Virus record (IMG/VR): IMGVR_UViG_3300030101_002780 | Coordinates: 1 to 31,092 of that record | Length of the DNA: 31,092 nt | Strand: one strand, 5' to 3' | Source of the DNA: a virus | Shown here: one piece after another, positions 8,342 to 16,354 of the stretch | Numbering within the stretch: the first letter of the stretch is position 1 | Layout of the letters: each line of letters starts with the position of its first letter | Position numbers and translations under genes: made by a program | Notes under the pieces: generated by a model | Told to the model about the DNA's origin: nothing | The model's database searches: none | Seen by the model: only the letters and a program-made list of their open reading frames with translations

Positions 8342-8472
8342 TTGCTATCCTTCTTTGGTTGTGGTTTATTTTCTTTTTCTCGTTTATAGCCAAGTTCTAA
8401 AAAATTATCAAGCTGTGTTTCGTTGATAATTACTTCGTGACCATCTTTGTATAATTTTATATCTTTTGCCAT
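8311..8472 (-). CDS. Small head-tail region protein, 53 aa
   Basis: ATG at 8472, stop TAG at 8313-8311, overlapping the start of the major tail gene by 31 bases. The N-terminus (MAKDIKLYKDGHEVIINE, then QLDNFLELGY) resembles that of the 66-aa gene at 10169-10369 (IKLTNGTKTITRS...MRGY), and both end in lysine-rich tails. Short proteins with a KxxxxDG/NG turn followed by a helix ending in GY are frequent in phage head-tail regions. Function unknown. Its reading frame is clean and fills the gap between 8341 and 8472. Confidence 0.6.
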   Translation of the reverse strand: MAKDIKLYKDGHEVIINETQLDNFLELGYKREKENKPQPKKDSKWQHITEKKV

Positions 8473-8486
8473 AAATCCTTTTACTA

Positions 8487-8660
8487 TTATTCCTCGTTCT
8501 CGTCAATATCTTCATCTTCCCAATCATTATCTTCTTCATCATCAACCACATTGTCTTCATCATATTCTCTGTGGTTATCGACAAGTTCTCTAATATCTTG
8601 AGTCAACTCTTCAATTTTATCTAATTTTTTATCTATCTTATCTAAATTTTTATCAGCCAT
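8487..8660 (-). CDS. Small acidic coiled-coil protein, 57 aa
   Basis: An ATG at 8660 (a second in-frame ATG at 8663 is also possible) opens 57 codons ending at TAA 8489-8487. The first half is a KLDKI/ELTQDI heptad-like helix. The second half is almost entirely Asp/Glu/Asn (EDEDIDENEE end). AGGAT lies just upstream. It lies between the tail terminator-like gene and the 53-aa gene. No known family. The strongly acidic tail may bind basic virion proteins or act in assembly (inference). Confidence 0.6.
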   Translation of the reverse strand: MADKNLDKIDKKLDKIEELTQDIRELVDNHREYDEDNVVDDEEDNDWEDEDIDENEE

Positions 8661-8668
8661 CATTTATC

Positions 8669-9106
8669 CTATGGGGTTGCACTATCGTGTTCATAAATAA
8701 CTCTGACTACCATACTGATAGCACCATATGGAAAGAGTGTACCAGCATCAGTTTCTAAAGATATAACCTCTGTGTCTAATGCTTTGTTGTTTCTAGTTAT
8801 ATCAGTTTCAAGAGCTGTTTCAATGGCACTTGCTAAATTATTTCTTGCAGTATCTATATTATCTTCACTACCTTTCACATATCCTGTTATTAAAAATTCT
8901 AAATTATTTATTCTAGTTTTTGCACCACTTCCAAGTTCGGAGTCCTCTTTTGTTTCCTCTTGGGTTTGTACTAAAACTGCTGGATATTGTGATTGAGCTA
9001 ATTCCTCTAAATTAAAAGGTTGACGTGTTACCTTTCTCACTGCTGGACTTGATATATTAGTAATTGTGGTTGTAATATGACTTGCTATATCTTCTCGTTT
9101 ACTCAT
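8669..9106 (-). CDS. Tail terminator / tail completion protein (gpU-like)
   Basis: A 145-residue protein. The N-terminal helix MSKREDIASHITTTITN, the segment YPAVLVQTQEE and the C-terminal strand ISMVVRVIYEHD match the general plan of tail terminator proteins (N-terminal helix, central sheet, final strand with R-V-x-Y). It sits between the head-tail connector genes and the major tail gene, the standard place for gpU-type proteins that cap the tail and join it to the head. The start overlaps the upstream gene's stop (9103-9106). Confidence 0.65.
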   Translation of the reverse strand: MSKREDIASHITTTITNISSPAVRKVTRQPFNLEELAQSQYPAVLVQTQEETKEDSELGSGAKTRINNLEFLITGYVKGSEDNIDTARNNLASAIETALETDITRNNKALDTEVISLETDAGTLFPYGAISMVVRVIYEHDSATP

Positions 9107-9561
9107 ATCTTCATCCTTTTAATTTCTTTTTTCATAAATTGTTCAAATGTTCTTTTTATTAATTTTTCTGTTTTTAAGTTATATGCAAAGAATTTTCTAA
9201 CAGGAAGTTTACCTTCGCCTTCATTATGCCACAATGCTTTTTTTGCCTCTGTTTGACTTCTGAAAAATACTTGTGCTTTATTTTTATTTCTTATTTTTGA
9301 GTCAATTGATTGTAGCATTCTGTTTGTGTCTTGAAGATTAACAACTGTCTTACCTTTCTCTTCAGCATATTGAGGACTGTAAGGAACAAATTTTCTTTTA
9401 TTAAAATCTAAACCTTTGTCAGTTCTTGTGATAATTATTTCTTTTAATTGTACTCCAGCTTGTTCTAAACCCTTTGTGACAATATTTGGAAACCTTTTAA
9501 AAAATTTATTAAATCGTTTTCTTACGATTGGCAGATTAGATGTGACTCTTCCACTTAACAT
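9103..9561 (-). CDS. Head-tail joining / tail completion protein (HK97 gp10-like)
   Basis: A 152-residue, very basic protein. It has an N-terminal helical region (IVRKRFNKFFKRFPNIVTKG) followed by QVQLKEIIITRTDKG-like text, and a central VNLQDTNRMLQSI segment where HK97 gp10/phage virion-morphogenesis proteins carry the 'L-x-D-T-G-x-L' motif. The WHNEGEGKLPVRKFF segment corresponds to the 'HQ-G-x-x-R-F' motif of that family. Placed between connector and tail terminator, and coupled by TAATG at 9561. Confidence 0.75.
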   Translation of the reverse strand: MLSGRVTSNLPIVRKRFNKFFKRFPNIVTKGLEQAGVQLKEIIITRTDKGLDFNKRKFVPYSPQYAEEKGKTVVNLQDTNRMLQSIDSKIRNKNKAQVFFRSQTEAKKALWHNEGEGKLPVRKFFAYNLKTEKLIKRTFEQFMKKEIKRMKI

Positions 9562-10046
9562 TATCTGTTTAATCTTCTGTAGCCATGCAAAGGCTCTCTT
9601 TCATTCACTGCTATTGTTTGATTTGCATCTGTGTCGTATTCAACACCATCTTCTAAAATTGATTGCATTTCTTTGTTATATTGTGAATTATAAAACTCAA
9701 TCATTCTCTCGAATCTATCCTTGTCAGCTTCAGGTCTAAATTTAGTTAATGCTGGTAAATAAAATCTTGATAAAAATAAATAAACACCAGCTCTTTCAAA
9801 TTGATCTAAATTAACTTTAGTATTTTCCATCTCTGCAGTGTTAAGAACTGTTATATCAGTGTAAACATTTGTTTTATAAACAGGCCACCATCTTATTCTA
9901 AGTTCTCTTAAAATATCATTTGTTGTTTGTGCTAAAAAATTTGTTGTTTCTGTTGCAGTTGTTGAGATACCAAAATCAAAAGCATCAGGCTGATATTTTA
10001 AAACATCAGCAGTTGTTATAACGTTTGCTCCTGTGTAATTAGCCAT
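9561..10046 (-). CDS. Head-tail connector / adaptor protein
   Basis: A 161-residue mostly helical protein (MANYTGANVITTADVLKYQP...). The helical repeats NFLAQTTNDILRELRIRWW and FERAGVYLFLSRFYLPALTK, with the position just downstream of the capsid gene and before the HK97 gp10-like gene, match gp6/gp15-type adaptors that bind the portal ring after packaging. Family not certain by motif. The call rests on helical composition, size and gene order. Confidence 0.6.
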   Translation of the reverse strand: MANYTGANVITTADVLKYQPDAFDFGISTTATETTNFLAQTTNDILRELRIRWWPVYKTNVYTDITVLNTAEMENTKVNLDQFERAGVYLFLSRFYLPALTKFRPEADKDRFERMIEFYNSQYNKEMQSILEDGVEYDTDANQTIAVNEREPLHGYRRLNR

Positions 10047-10049
10047 AAA

Positions 10050-10172
10050 CTACTTCCAAATTAAATATGCAATAATTAAAACTAAAGGTATTGAGTACAT
10101 TGGATTATTTTTTGCTTTAACCCATGCCCACTTTGACCATTTCTTTGCTTTCATCATTATAATTTTGTTCAT
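10050..10172 (-). CDS. Tiny single-pass membrane or tail protein, 40 aa
   Basis: ATG at 10172 overlaps the upstream stop (ATGA at 10172-10169), stop TAG at 10052-10050. The product has a basic, Trp-rich N-terminus (KAKKWSKWAWVKAKNNP) followed by a hydrophobic stretch (YSIPLVLIIAYLIWK), predicting an N-in single-pass membrane peptide. It occupies the gap between the capsid-associated small gene and the adaptor gene. Function unknown. Confidence 0.55.
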   Translation of the reverse strand: MNKIIMMKAKKWSKWAWVKAKNNPMYSIPLVLIIAYLIWK

Positions 10173-10369
10173 TTCTTTTTCCTTGTTTTTTTCTTTTTTG
10201 GTTTTAATTCAACCACTTTATCAGAAATATCTTTTACTGTCGTTTTTTTTATTTCTTTTTTCACAGAATCAACAGGAGTATATCCTCTCATTTTAAAATG
10301 ATTAAGGTTTGCTTCATATTGCTCTTTTGATCTTGTTATGGTTTTTGTTCCATTTGTTAATTTTATCAT
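10169..10369 (-). CDS. Small lysine-rich capsid-adjacent protein, 66 aa
   Basis: The N-terminal half (MIKLTNGTKTITRSKEQYEA, then MRGYTPVDS) is globular, followed by a strongly basic tail ending in KKKKTRKKK. It is the first gene after the major capsid gene, separated by a strong hairpin at 10386-10413, and has AAGGAG upstream of its ATG. The N-terminal pattern resembles that of the 53-aa gene at 8311-8472. A head-internal DNA-contacting or head-completion role is possible (inference from location and charge). Confidence 0.6.
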   Translation of the reverse strand: MIKLTNGTKTITRSKEQYEANLNHFKMRGYTPVDSVKKEIKKTTVKDISDKVVELKPKKKKTRKKK

Positions 10370-10385
10370 AAAATTCTCCTTATAA

Positions 10386-10413
10386 TTATCAGGGAGATTT
10401 CTCTCCCTGATAA
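10386..10413 (-). terminator. Strong hairpin after the capsid gene (attenuator or mRNA-stabilising)
   Basis: Two perfectly complementary 12-base arms (TTATCAGGGAGA / TCTCCCTGATAA) with a 4-base loop, in the 52-base gap between the capsid stop and the next gene. On the transcribed strand the loop reads GAAA, a stable GNRA tetraloop. No run of T follows, so it is more likely a partial terminator or a 3'-end stabiliser for capsid mRNA than a full stop. Confidence 0.75.
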
Positions 10414-10421
10414 AAGTACGA

Positions 10422-11279
10422 TTATTGGATTGATGAATCTACGTTTAATTCAACACCATAAGTATCGTTAAGTTCTCCAACTCCATATACTGCAGAAGCC
10501 ACAATTTCGTCAGCTCTTAAAGACGCATCTCTTTGAGTTTCGATTTTTAGGTCTTGCATCATAGCGAGTGCTAAAGCATCTCTATGGAAGATTGCACCTT
10601 TGTAATCTCCTGTTGTACCTGGATTATTACCTGAACTATCAGCTAGGTTTGATGTTTCAAAAATTGGAACACCAGCTACGTTTCCAACAAAGCCTGTGTT
10701 TAAAGCCTCGTTAGATTTTTCAGTATCTCTACCAACAAATGTGTTAGTTAACCCACTTTTTAGGTCAAACGCATTTAATGGATGAAATACACCAGCTAAA
10801 TCTGACATAGGTACTGCATTTTTTCTTAAGATTGCTACTGCATTAAATACATTAGCAGAACTTAAAACTGCAGTTCCATCTCCAACTTCTTGAGAGAAAC
10901 CATCGAATAACGCAGTTAAATCTGTGTCAATTTTTTTTGCTATCGCTTCTCCAAACAATCTACCAATATCTCCAGCAACGTTTCTTGGTGCTGAGTTTCT
11001 TGCTAAATCAGTTAGAGTTGTCATAATACCAACTTCACTTGCTGTGATAGTCACAGAAGATGGGTTGATTGCAGTGTTAGATAAATCAGTTGCTTCACTT
11101 ACTGCTCCAGCAGAAACTGCCGAGTAGATTGGAACTTCAACTGACTTTCCACCACCAGTTATTGCATAGTTTCGTACTAGAGGTCTCATTGTTGATTGCT
11201 CTGATGCTACGAATAATGCTTCTGCTACAATCTCAGTATAGAGTTCCGAGAGTGTAGAACTTGTGCTTTCGTTTGCCAT
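10422..11279 (-). CDS. Major capsid protein (HK97 fold)
   Basis: A 285-residue protein following the scaffold gene. Features consistent with an HK97-fold capsid: N-terminal helix (LSELYTEIVAEALFVASEQSTM), segment RPLVRNYAITGGGKSVEVPIY, spine-helix region (IGRLFGEAIAKKIDTDLTAL), a hydrophobic loop FVGNVAGVPIFETSNL (~195-210) as in 'G-x-P-V' loops, and a C-terminal region KIETQRDASLRADEIVASAVYGVG. There is no N-terminal delta domain or protease nearby. A separate scaffold gene takes that role. AGGAC lies upstream of the ATG. The hairpin downstream may boost stability of this highly expressed message. Confidence 0.88.
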   Translation of the reverse strand: MANESTSSTLSELYTEIVAEALFVASEQSTMRPLVRNYAITGGGKSVEVPIYSAVSAGAVSEATDLSNTAINPSSVTITASEVGIMTTLTDLARNSAPRNVAGDIGRLFGEAIAKKIDTDLTALFDGFSQEVGDGTAVLSSANVFNAVAILRKNAVPMSDLAGVFHPLNAFDLKSGLTNTFVGRDTEKSNEALNTGFVGNVAGVPIFETSNLADSSGNNPGTTGDYKGAIFHRDALALAMMQDLKIETQRDASLRADEIVASAVYGVGELNDTYGVELNVDSSIQ

Positions 11280-11294
11280 TTTATTTGTCCTTTA

Positions 11295-11990
11295 TTATTT
11301 ATTGTTTAAATTTATTTGAACAGGACTTGAATCTCTTTTTTTGCGATACTCTGCATATTTCTGACGATCTTCTGCCTTGCTCATGTCTAAGTCCTGAATA
11401 TTAAAAGGTTTTACAGTTTTCCCCTCGATGCTACTCTGACTCCCTACTCCAGACTTCGACCCTTGCGAGAAATGTGGGTTAGCATCTAAAAACTCCTTAA
11501 CTCTTTCTTCAATCGTAAGTAGTTCTCCTCTTTCGTTATAACGAATATTAGAGTTTTTGTCTAGTACCTCTGTGCGATTATCATCGTTAAGTTTAATTTC
11601 AGATTTAAGTAAATCAACAACTTGTTGTGGGTTTACTGCATTCATCTTTGATGCAACAGACAATACTGAATTATCAACCCTTTCTTTTTTTATTTCTGTT
11701 TTATATTTTAGGATTTCTGATTCTTTTTCAGCAATTCTTTGTTGCATTAGCTTTTCTATTTCTTGTTTAGATTTGGCCTCTTTCAATTCTTTTTCTTTTA
11801 AGGCCTCCTCCTCTTTTTTCTTTATCTCAGCTAATTGACTTTCATATTTCTTTTTTTCTGCTTCTAATCTTTGAGATATAATATTGTTAACTTGATCTTG
11901 ATTAAAAGTTTTATTTTCTGTTTGTGTTGTTTCTTGCGTTTCAGCAGTTTCCACTTTAGGCTCAACTGCTTGTGTTGTTTCTTCTGACAT
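11295..11990 (-). CDS. Head scaffolding protein
   Basis: A 231-residue, highly charged protein. It has a disordered acidic N-terminus, a long coiled coil (~30-120, many K/E repeats such as EIKKKEEEALKEKELKEAKS), and a small basic C-terminal helix (QKYAEYRKKRDSS...). This architecture and its position directly upstream of the major capsid gene are typical of phage scaffolds, which organise the procapsid and are then removed. No protease is encoded nearby, so removal may not need cleavage by a phage-coded protease. Follows the Mu-F-like gene with a short gap. Confidence 0.8.
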   Translation of the reverse strand: MSEETTQAVEPKVETAETQETTQTENKTFNQDQVNNIISQRLEAEKKKYESQLAEIKKKEEEALKEKELKEAKSKQEIEKLMQQRIAEKESEILKYKTEIKKERVDNSVLSVASKMNAVNPQQVVDLLKSEIKLNDDNRTEVLDKNSNIRYNERGELLTIEERVKEFLDANPHFSQGSKSGVGSQSSIEGKTVKPFNIQDLDMSKAEDRQKYAEYRKKRDSSPVQINLNNK

Positions 11991-12000
11991 ACATTCTCCT

Positions 12001-13029
12001 TTATATTATTAGTTGTCCGTCTTTGTCATACCAATCAGGATTGACAAATGACCATTGATGACGACAATTATATCCTCCTCGAACAATAAAAGGACTTCCT
12101 GACTTCTTGCCTTTCCATCCTCTACTCTTCCAAAGATTAATCACTTCATCAATTGTGAATAGTCCACCTTTTCTTTTATCATAAGAGCCATTTCTTACAA
12201 GCCTACAATGTTCTCTCGTTGTAGGGATGTTTGACCCTTGATATTTGACATACGTCAACCCAGCATCTATGGACTTTGCAAGGTTAAGTTGTGCATCAAA
12301 TTCTCTTAATCCATCGTTTAATATTTGCCCAGCATACCTTTTCATATTCTCTCCATTACGATCTGACGCAAACTTTGATTGTAAGGTTTGAACATTAAGG
12401 TCTAATTTCTGCCTTATTTGTTTTGCCTTTATTGAGTTCCTTCTTAATTTTCTTAATCTCACCTCATCTCTTTTAATACTTTTAACAAGCCTGTTTATAT
12501 CCTCATCCTTTGATGATGCATAGATACCATTGATTGTTTTTCTTAAATCATCTTCTAACTCCACAAATTCAACACTTGTCAAAGTGGATTGATATATTTT
12601 CTCTGATAATTTTCTTGTAAATGTGTTTGATACATCTTTAAATTGAGTAAATGATTGTCTTTTTAAATTTGTTATAAGTGTTAAATCAGCATTTGTTAAT
12701 TGTTGAAATTCAACAGGAATATTGCCTATAGTTCTAAATGCTTTCTCAACCCTTTTAGCTTGTTTGTTATATCCCTCTCTAACAACATTATCTGCCCAAG
12801 CTAAATATTCTTTTTCTAATATTGCTCTGATTTTTGGTTGCATGGCCACTGCAATTTTTAAATCAAATAATTGTCCTCTGTCGTTTATTGGTAGTGATCT
12901 TCCAGCAAGAGATGTAACTTGCTTTTCTATATTATCTAAAACTCTTATTAATGATTCGTAATATTTAGCTTCTGCTATTTCAATAGATCTAATTCTATAT
13001 TCTGAAAAATCTTGAACTATATCTGACAT
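12001..13029 (-). CDS. Minor head protein (Mu gpF / SPP1 gp7-like)
   Basis: A 342-residue protein after the portal gene. A helical N-terminal region (~1-240) is followed by the C-terminal head-morphogenesis domain. Its hallmarks here are THREHCR-like text (TTREHCRLVRNGSYD, ~278-292), a FTIDEVINLW helix and a terminal GGYNCRHQWSFVNPDW segment. The C/H residues match the conserved metal- or fold-stabilising positions of the Mu F-like family. These proteins are injected or portal-associated and support DNA packaging and ejection. ATG start three bases after the portal stop. Confidence 0.8.
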   Translation of the reverse strand: MSDIVQDFSEYRIRSIEIAEAKYYESLIRVLDNIEKQVTSLAGRSLPINDRGQLFDLKIAVAMQPKIRAILEKEYLAWADNVVREGYNKQAKRVEKAFRTIGNIPVEFQQLTNADLTLITNLKRQSFTQFKDVSNTFTRKLSEKIYQSTLTSVEFVELEDDLRKTINGIYASSKDEDINRLVKSIKRDEVRLRKLRRNSIKAKQIRQKLDLNVQTLQSKFASDRNGENMKRYAGQILNDGLREFDAQLNLAKSIDAGLTYVKYQGSNIPTTREHCRLVRNGSYDKRKGGLFTIDEVINLWKSRGWKGKKSGSPFIVRGGYNCRHQWSFVNPDWYDKDGQLII

Positions 13030-13032
13030 TCA

Positions 13033-14448
13033 TTAAACTTCCTCTTCCTCTACTTCTTGATCTTCTTCTTGAGGCTCTTCTTGTGTGAACTGTCCTACTT
13101 CTTTATTTGCATCTATCTCATCAAATATTAAACCTAATTTTTCATCGTCATCAACAACTGCTCTTGCAATCTCTTTATCTATTTCTTTATTCAAAGTAAC
13201 AGATGGAACACTTATTGATTTTGCTTGTTGATAAAAAACTAAATCACTTGCATAATCTCTAATATTAAAACTATCAGGATAATTTATTTCTCCATCAAAA
13301 TTTGCATTTTGATATTCTGCATAACATTTAAATATTTGTTCTTCAGCTAATTGTAAGTTATCTGCTTTCTCTGATAATCTTGCATTTAATAATTCAAACT
13401 CTGTTTGCAGAGCAACCCCTGATGTTATTTGTGTTTTGGTTGTTCTGACAGCTCCTGTGTGTGCAATCCTGTTAATTGACTCAACTTTATTATTTATTGA
13501 GTCCATAATTGCAACAAGGTTTTGACCTGATGGTTGTAATAAATATGGTTTTAAATTTGAGTCCATCTCTTCAGGCATCTCAATAACTGCACCAGCTCCA
13601 GCACTTGCATTGACTCCTCCTGTTTTAACTAATGATGGATGATTTGTTAATCGTATTAATTGTTCTATTTCTGAAAATTCATTGTAGATAGCTTTTTGTA
13701 AATCAGCAATGTCAGTTAGGTCAGATTGACCAATGCCTCGTTTATGGGACTTTGCATTGTATAAAATAACTGCTGGTATTTTGCCAATCTGATTCTCGGC
13801 AGTATCTATCAATTGTGGGTCTTTGCCTCCATCTTCAACATATACTGTGTCGACTCTATCCTCATACCACATTCTGATATAAGTCCCACCATCCTTATCA
13901 ACCTCTTCTCTAATCTTTAAATAATCTAAAACATATTTACCATTTAATTGTCTTTTAAAATTCCAATCTAATATATTTTCAGGAGTTATTATTGATAAGT
14001 AAGGTCTTATTTCTTGATTGATTTCTTCTGCCTTTGTTGTTGTTTGTATTTTTGGTTTGTCTAATATTAACATTGAATGCCCATAAATTGAGGCATAGTT
14101 TTGTGCTTGTTTCATTACAGTTGAAAAATTATTACCATCCAAATCTGCATCTTTTAAAAAAAATTCTAAACTTGATTCATCTGCCATCGTTCCAAAGTCT
14201 CTACTTGCTTTAACTCTAAATAAAAATGATGAATAAATTTGAATAATATTTTTACAATGATTATCGCAAGGAGTGTTTGCAAGTCTTTGATTAAACTCAT
14301 TATCAAGTTCTAAATTATATCTGTTCAAGTATTGACCCACCATATAATCATAACCACCATTATACGATCTAATATAATATTCCCAATTTGTAATATTTTC
14401 TTGGTAATCTTTATGAGTGTCTAATGCTTGATTTCTAGAGTATGCCAT
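13033..14448 (-). CDS. Portal protein (SPP1 gp6-like)
   Basis: A 471-residue protein between the large terminase and Mu-F-like gene. It has the long N-terminal helical wing, the segment EIRPYLSIITPENILDWNF...LKIREEV (~145-185) and the stem/clip region around residues 235-345 with conserved-looking helices (IADLQKAIYNEFSEIEQLIR, ISSGVALQTEFELLNARLSEKAD), and an acidic C-terminus of E/Q. Dodecameric channel at the head vertex for DNA entry and exit. Order terminase-portal-minor head-scaffold-capsid is canonical. ATG start. Confidence 0.87.
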   Translation of the reverse strand: MAYSRNQALDTHKDYQENITNWEYYIRSYNGGYDYMVGQYLNRYNLELDNEFNQRLANTPCDNHCKNIIQIYSSFLFRVKASRDFGTMADESSLEFFLKDADLDGNNFSTVMKQAQNYASIYGHSMLILDKPKIQTTTKAEEINQEIRPYLSIITPENILDWNFKRQLNGKYVLDYLKIREEVDKDGGTYIRMWYEDRVDTVYVEDGGKDPQLIDTAENQIGKIPAVILYNAKSHKRGIGQSDLTDIADLQKAIYNEFSEIEQLIRLTNHPSLVKTGGVNASAGAGAVIEMPEEMDSNLKPYLLQPSGQNLVAIMDSINNKVESINRIAHTGAVRTTKTQITSGVALQTEFELLNARLSEKADNLQLAEEQIFKCYAEYQNANFDGEINYPDSFNIRDYASDLVFYQQAKSISVPSVTLNKEIDKEIARAVVDDDEKLGLIFDEIDANKEVGQFTQEEPQEEDQEVEEEEV

Positions 14449-14449
14449 A

Positions 14450-15694
14450 CTACCTTTGTTTTATATTCCATCGTTGAGGCTTATATGAAAGGTTTTGTGT
14501 GATTAAAGGTTTAACTATTTCTGTTAAGTATCCAATCGCATCGTTCATATGATCGTAGCCTTCTTCCTTGTCAGGAATATTTGTGTTTTCCTTGTATATT
14601 TGTCTTTGTAACCCTTTTATCATAATTTTGCAAGATGGCGACACAAAAATAAACCTTCTACCATCTGCTGACTTAAGTCTTGAGTTAACAGAATTTACTC
14701 TGTCCCTTATTGGACTATGTTTAAATTTGCATTTAACTGTAAACCCAGCATTCTGCAATATTGTTAAGTCAGTTCTTCCACCAGCACTTGTTTTTCTTTG
14801 TCTACAAGCTGGATCAGGATAAATAAATATTTTAGCTTTGCTTCCATATCTGTCTCTTATTTCTTGCACCATTTCATCTGTATTACTTCCATAAATAACA
14901 ATTTCATCAACAAAATGTATTATATCCTTATCTATTTGTGAAACACAGGCACTCATTGGATCAACGTTAAAATCAAGACCAATATGCAAAGGTTTAGATA
15001 AATCTAATTTTTTCTCTTTAACGTTTTCAACAGCATGAAAGTTATAATAAACAGCACCAGCATAATTTTCAAATGTACCCTCAAACTCTTGTCTAAATGT
15101 TCTAATATCAATATCTTGTTTGGCCTGTTCAATTTCTTCTGCACTAACCATTCCTCCTTGCAAGGTTGTGAATTGAAAGCTATCCCACTCCTTATCTTTT
15201 TGTTGTCCTTTTAAATACATTCTGTACGACCAATTACCAAACCCCTTTGGAGACCCACACATAAGAACATCCCCTTCTGTGTCAGATACAGAGGCTCTCA
15301 AGACCTCTGTCCAAGCCTTTTCATCAATGTCAGCAAATTCATCAAGTATTAAAAAATCTATTCCAACTCCCCTCAATGAGTCATAGTTTTCACATCCCTT
15401 TAATGTTATAGTACTTCCTGTTTTTCTTATTGTGATTGAAAGGTTTGTCTCGTTAATAGTGTCAATCCAATTAAAATCAGATAACATATTTTTTAATTTG
15501 ACCCAAACAATCTCACGAGCCATCTTAAAGGTTGGTGCAACATACCATATATTCTTTTTAACCTTTGTTGCATATTTCATCATTTCAGTAATACAAAGAT
15601 ATGTTTTACCAAATCTTCTGCCTGATACTAAAACCCTGAATCTTTTATTTGATTGACTTACTTGATATTGAGGTTTTGTGAGATTGATCTTCAT
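14450..15694 (-). CDS. Terminase large subunit
   Basis: The preferred start is ATG at 15694 (a TTG nine bases upstream at 15703 is also in frame), giving 414 residues. ATPase: Walker A-like SGRRFGKT at 24-31, Walker B FLILDEF at 114-120, coupling motif CGSPKG at 146-151. Nuclease: D241 (HIGLDFNVDP), D294 (FIYPDPACRQ) and D385 (DHMNDAIGYL), as in RNase H-fold terminases. It powers DNA translocation into the head and cuts concatemers. Located directly upstream of the portal gene. The start overlaps the 80-aa secreted-protein gene by about 50 bases. Confidence 0.92.
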   Translation of the reverse strand: MKINLTKPQYQVSQSNKRFRVLVSGRRFGKTYLCITEMMKYATKVKKNIWYVAPTFKMAREIVWVKLKNMLSDFNWIDTINETNLSITIRKTGSTITLKGCENYDSLRGVGIDFLILDEFADIDEKAWTEVLRASVSDTEGDVLMCGSPKGFGNWSYRMYLKGQQKDKEWDSFQFTTLQGGMVSAEEIEQAKQDIDIRTFRQEFEGTFENYAGAVYYNFHAVENVKEKKLDLSKPLHIGLDFNVDPMSACVSQIDKDIIHFVDEIVIYGSNTDEMVQEIRDRYGSKAKIFIYPDPACRQRKTSAGGRTDLTILQNAGFTVKCKFKHSPIRDRVNSVNSRLKSADGRRFIFVSPSCKIMIKGLQRQIYKENTNIPDKEEGYDHMNDAIGYLTEIVKPLITQNLSYKPQRWNIKQR

Positions 15695-15887
15695 TACATC
15701 CAAATTTTATATAGATCTTATTGTTATTAATATCTTCTCGACCAATTTCAATAGTTTTTTCTAAAGCCATTGCATAGCCTTCAACCATACAATCATATTC
15801 ATCTTTAAAAACCTTATCAATTTTAAAGGGAGGCATACACTGACCAGCGACAGCACTGCACATTATCATCGTCAATACAAAATTCAT
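15645..15887 (-). CDS. Small secreted Cys-containing protein, 80 aa
   Basis: Signal-peptide-like N-terminus (MNFVLTMIMCSAVAGQC, cut probable after AVAGQ or nearby), then DEYDCMVEGYAMALEKTIEIG and FGCNED. Three cysteines, at least two in the mature part, suggest a disulphide-bonded periplasmic protein. It overlaps the terminase start. I recall similar small exported proteins with a 'YDC...GY' pattern in marine phages, always unnamed. Possible roles (lysis, exclusion, envelope interaction) are inference. Confidence 0.6.
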   Translation of the reverse strand: MNFVLTMIMCSAVAGQCMPPFKIDKVFKDEYDCMVEGYAMALEKTIEIGREDINNNKIYIKFGCNEDQSHKTSISSKSIK

Positions 15888-15899
15888 AGGCCACCATAA

Positions 15900-16124
15900 T
15901 TAAGGATATAATAACATTTCCTTTGCTTCCTCTTTTAATTGTTTAATTTTATCGTCTTTAGCAGTTAATTCTATTTCTTTAAGATTTATTATTGCTTTTA
16001 AAGTGTCAATTTCTTTTTTTAATATTTTTATTTGGACTTCTAAATCGTTTTCACCTTTGTCTCTTATTTCATTTTCAAATGTTTTATCTTCTGCTAATAC
16101 TTTTATTACATCTACTTTGTTCAT
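15900..16124 (-). CDS. Coiled-coil protein, 74 aa
   Basis: Nearly all predicted coiled coil: heptad-like EIDTLKAIINLKEIELTAKD and further charged helices. No membrane segment. Its ATG at 16124 overlaps the upstream stop (ATGA), coupling it to the 77-aa gene. It lies in a run of small genes between the terminase subunits. Function unknown. Confidence 0.55.
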   Translation of the reverse strand: MNKVDVIKVLAEDKTFENEIRDKGENDLEVQIKILKKEIDTLKAIINLKEIELTAKDDKIKQLKEEAKEMLLYP

Positions 16125-16354
16125 TCTAGTATAAGTTTTTTAATTGATTTAGATCCGTCGACGTTTGACTCAAGCTCGGCCATCGACTTTATGCACTGGT
16201 AAACGACATTATTATTTTTATTTGTTCTCATTGCAACACGTTTTCCTTTAAGGCACATTGACATTGAGGGTTTACCTGACTCAGGATCAATTTGTATTCT
16301 ATGTTCCTTGATCTCTCCATTCACAATCATAAGTAGTGCAATAATTAACTCCAT
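16121..16354 (-). CDS. Small exported-type protein with two Cys, 77 aa
   Basis: N-terminal hydrophobic stretch MELIIALLMIVNGEI could be a signal peptide or anchor. Then SMCLKGKRVAM and VVYQCIKSM, giving two cysteines in the presumed periplasmic part. Coupled to the upstream membrane protein by a TAATG overlap at 16354 and to the downstream coiled-coil gene by ATGA. Shares the 'hydrophobic start plus paired Cys' pattern with 15645-15887 and 17102-17344. No named family. Confidence 0.55.
   Translation of the reverse strand: MELIIALLMIVNGEIKEHRIQIDPESGKPSMSMCLKGKRVAMRTNKNNNVVYQCIKSMAELESNVDGSKSIKKLILE

Noticed and set aside
9416-9739. 107-codon + strand frame
   Set aside because: Antisense to the HK97 gp10-like and adaptor genes, without a Shine-Dalgarno sequence or plausible context.
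15695-15703. TTG start for large terminase and similar TTG starts for small terminase (18077), DUF3310 (26696) and the membrane coiled-coil gene (16749)
   Set aside because: In-frame ATG or GTG starts lie close downstream, and the DUF3310 and membrane coiled-coil starts give clean ATGA/GTGA overlaps with the neighbour.
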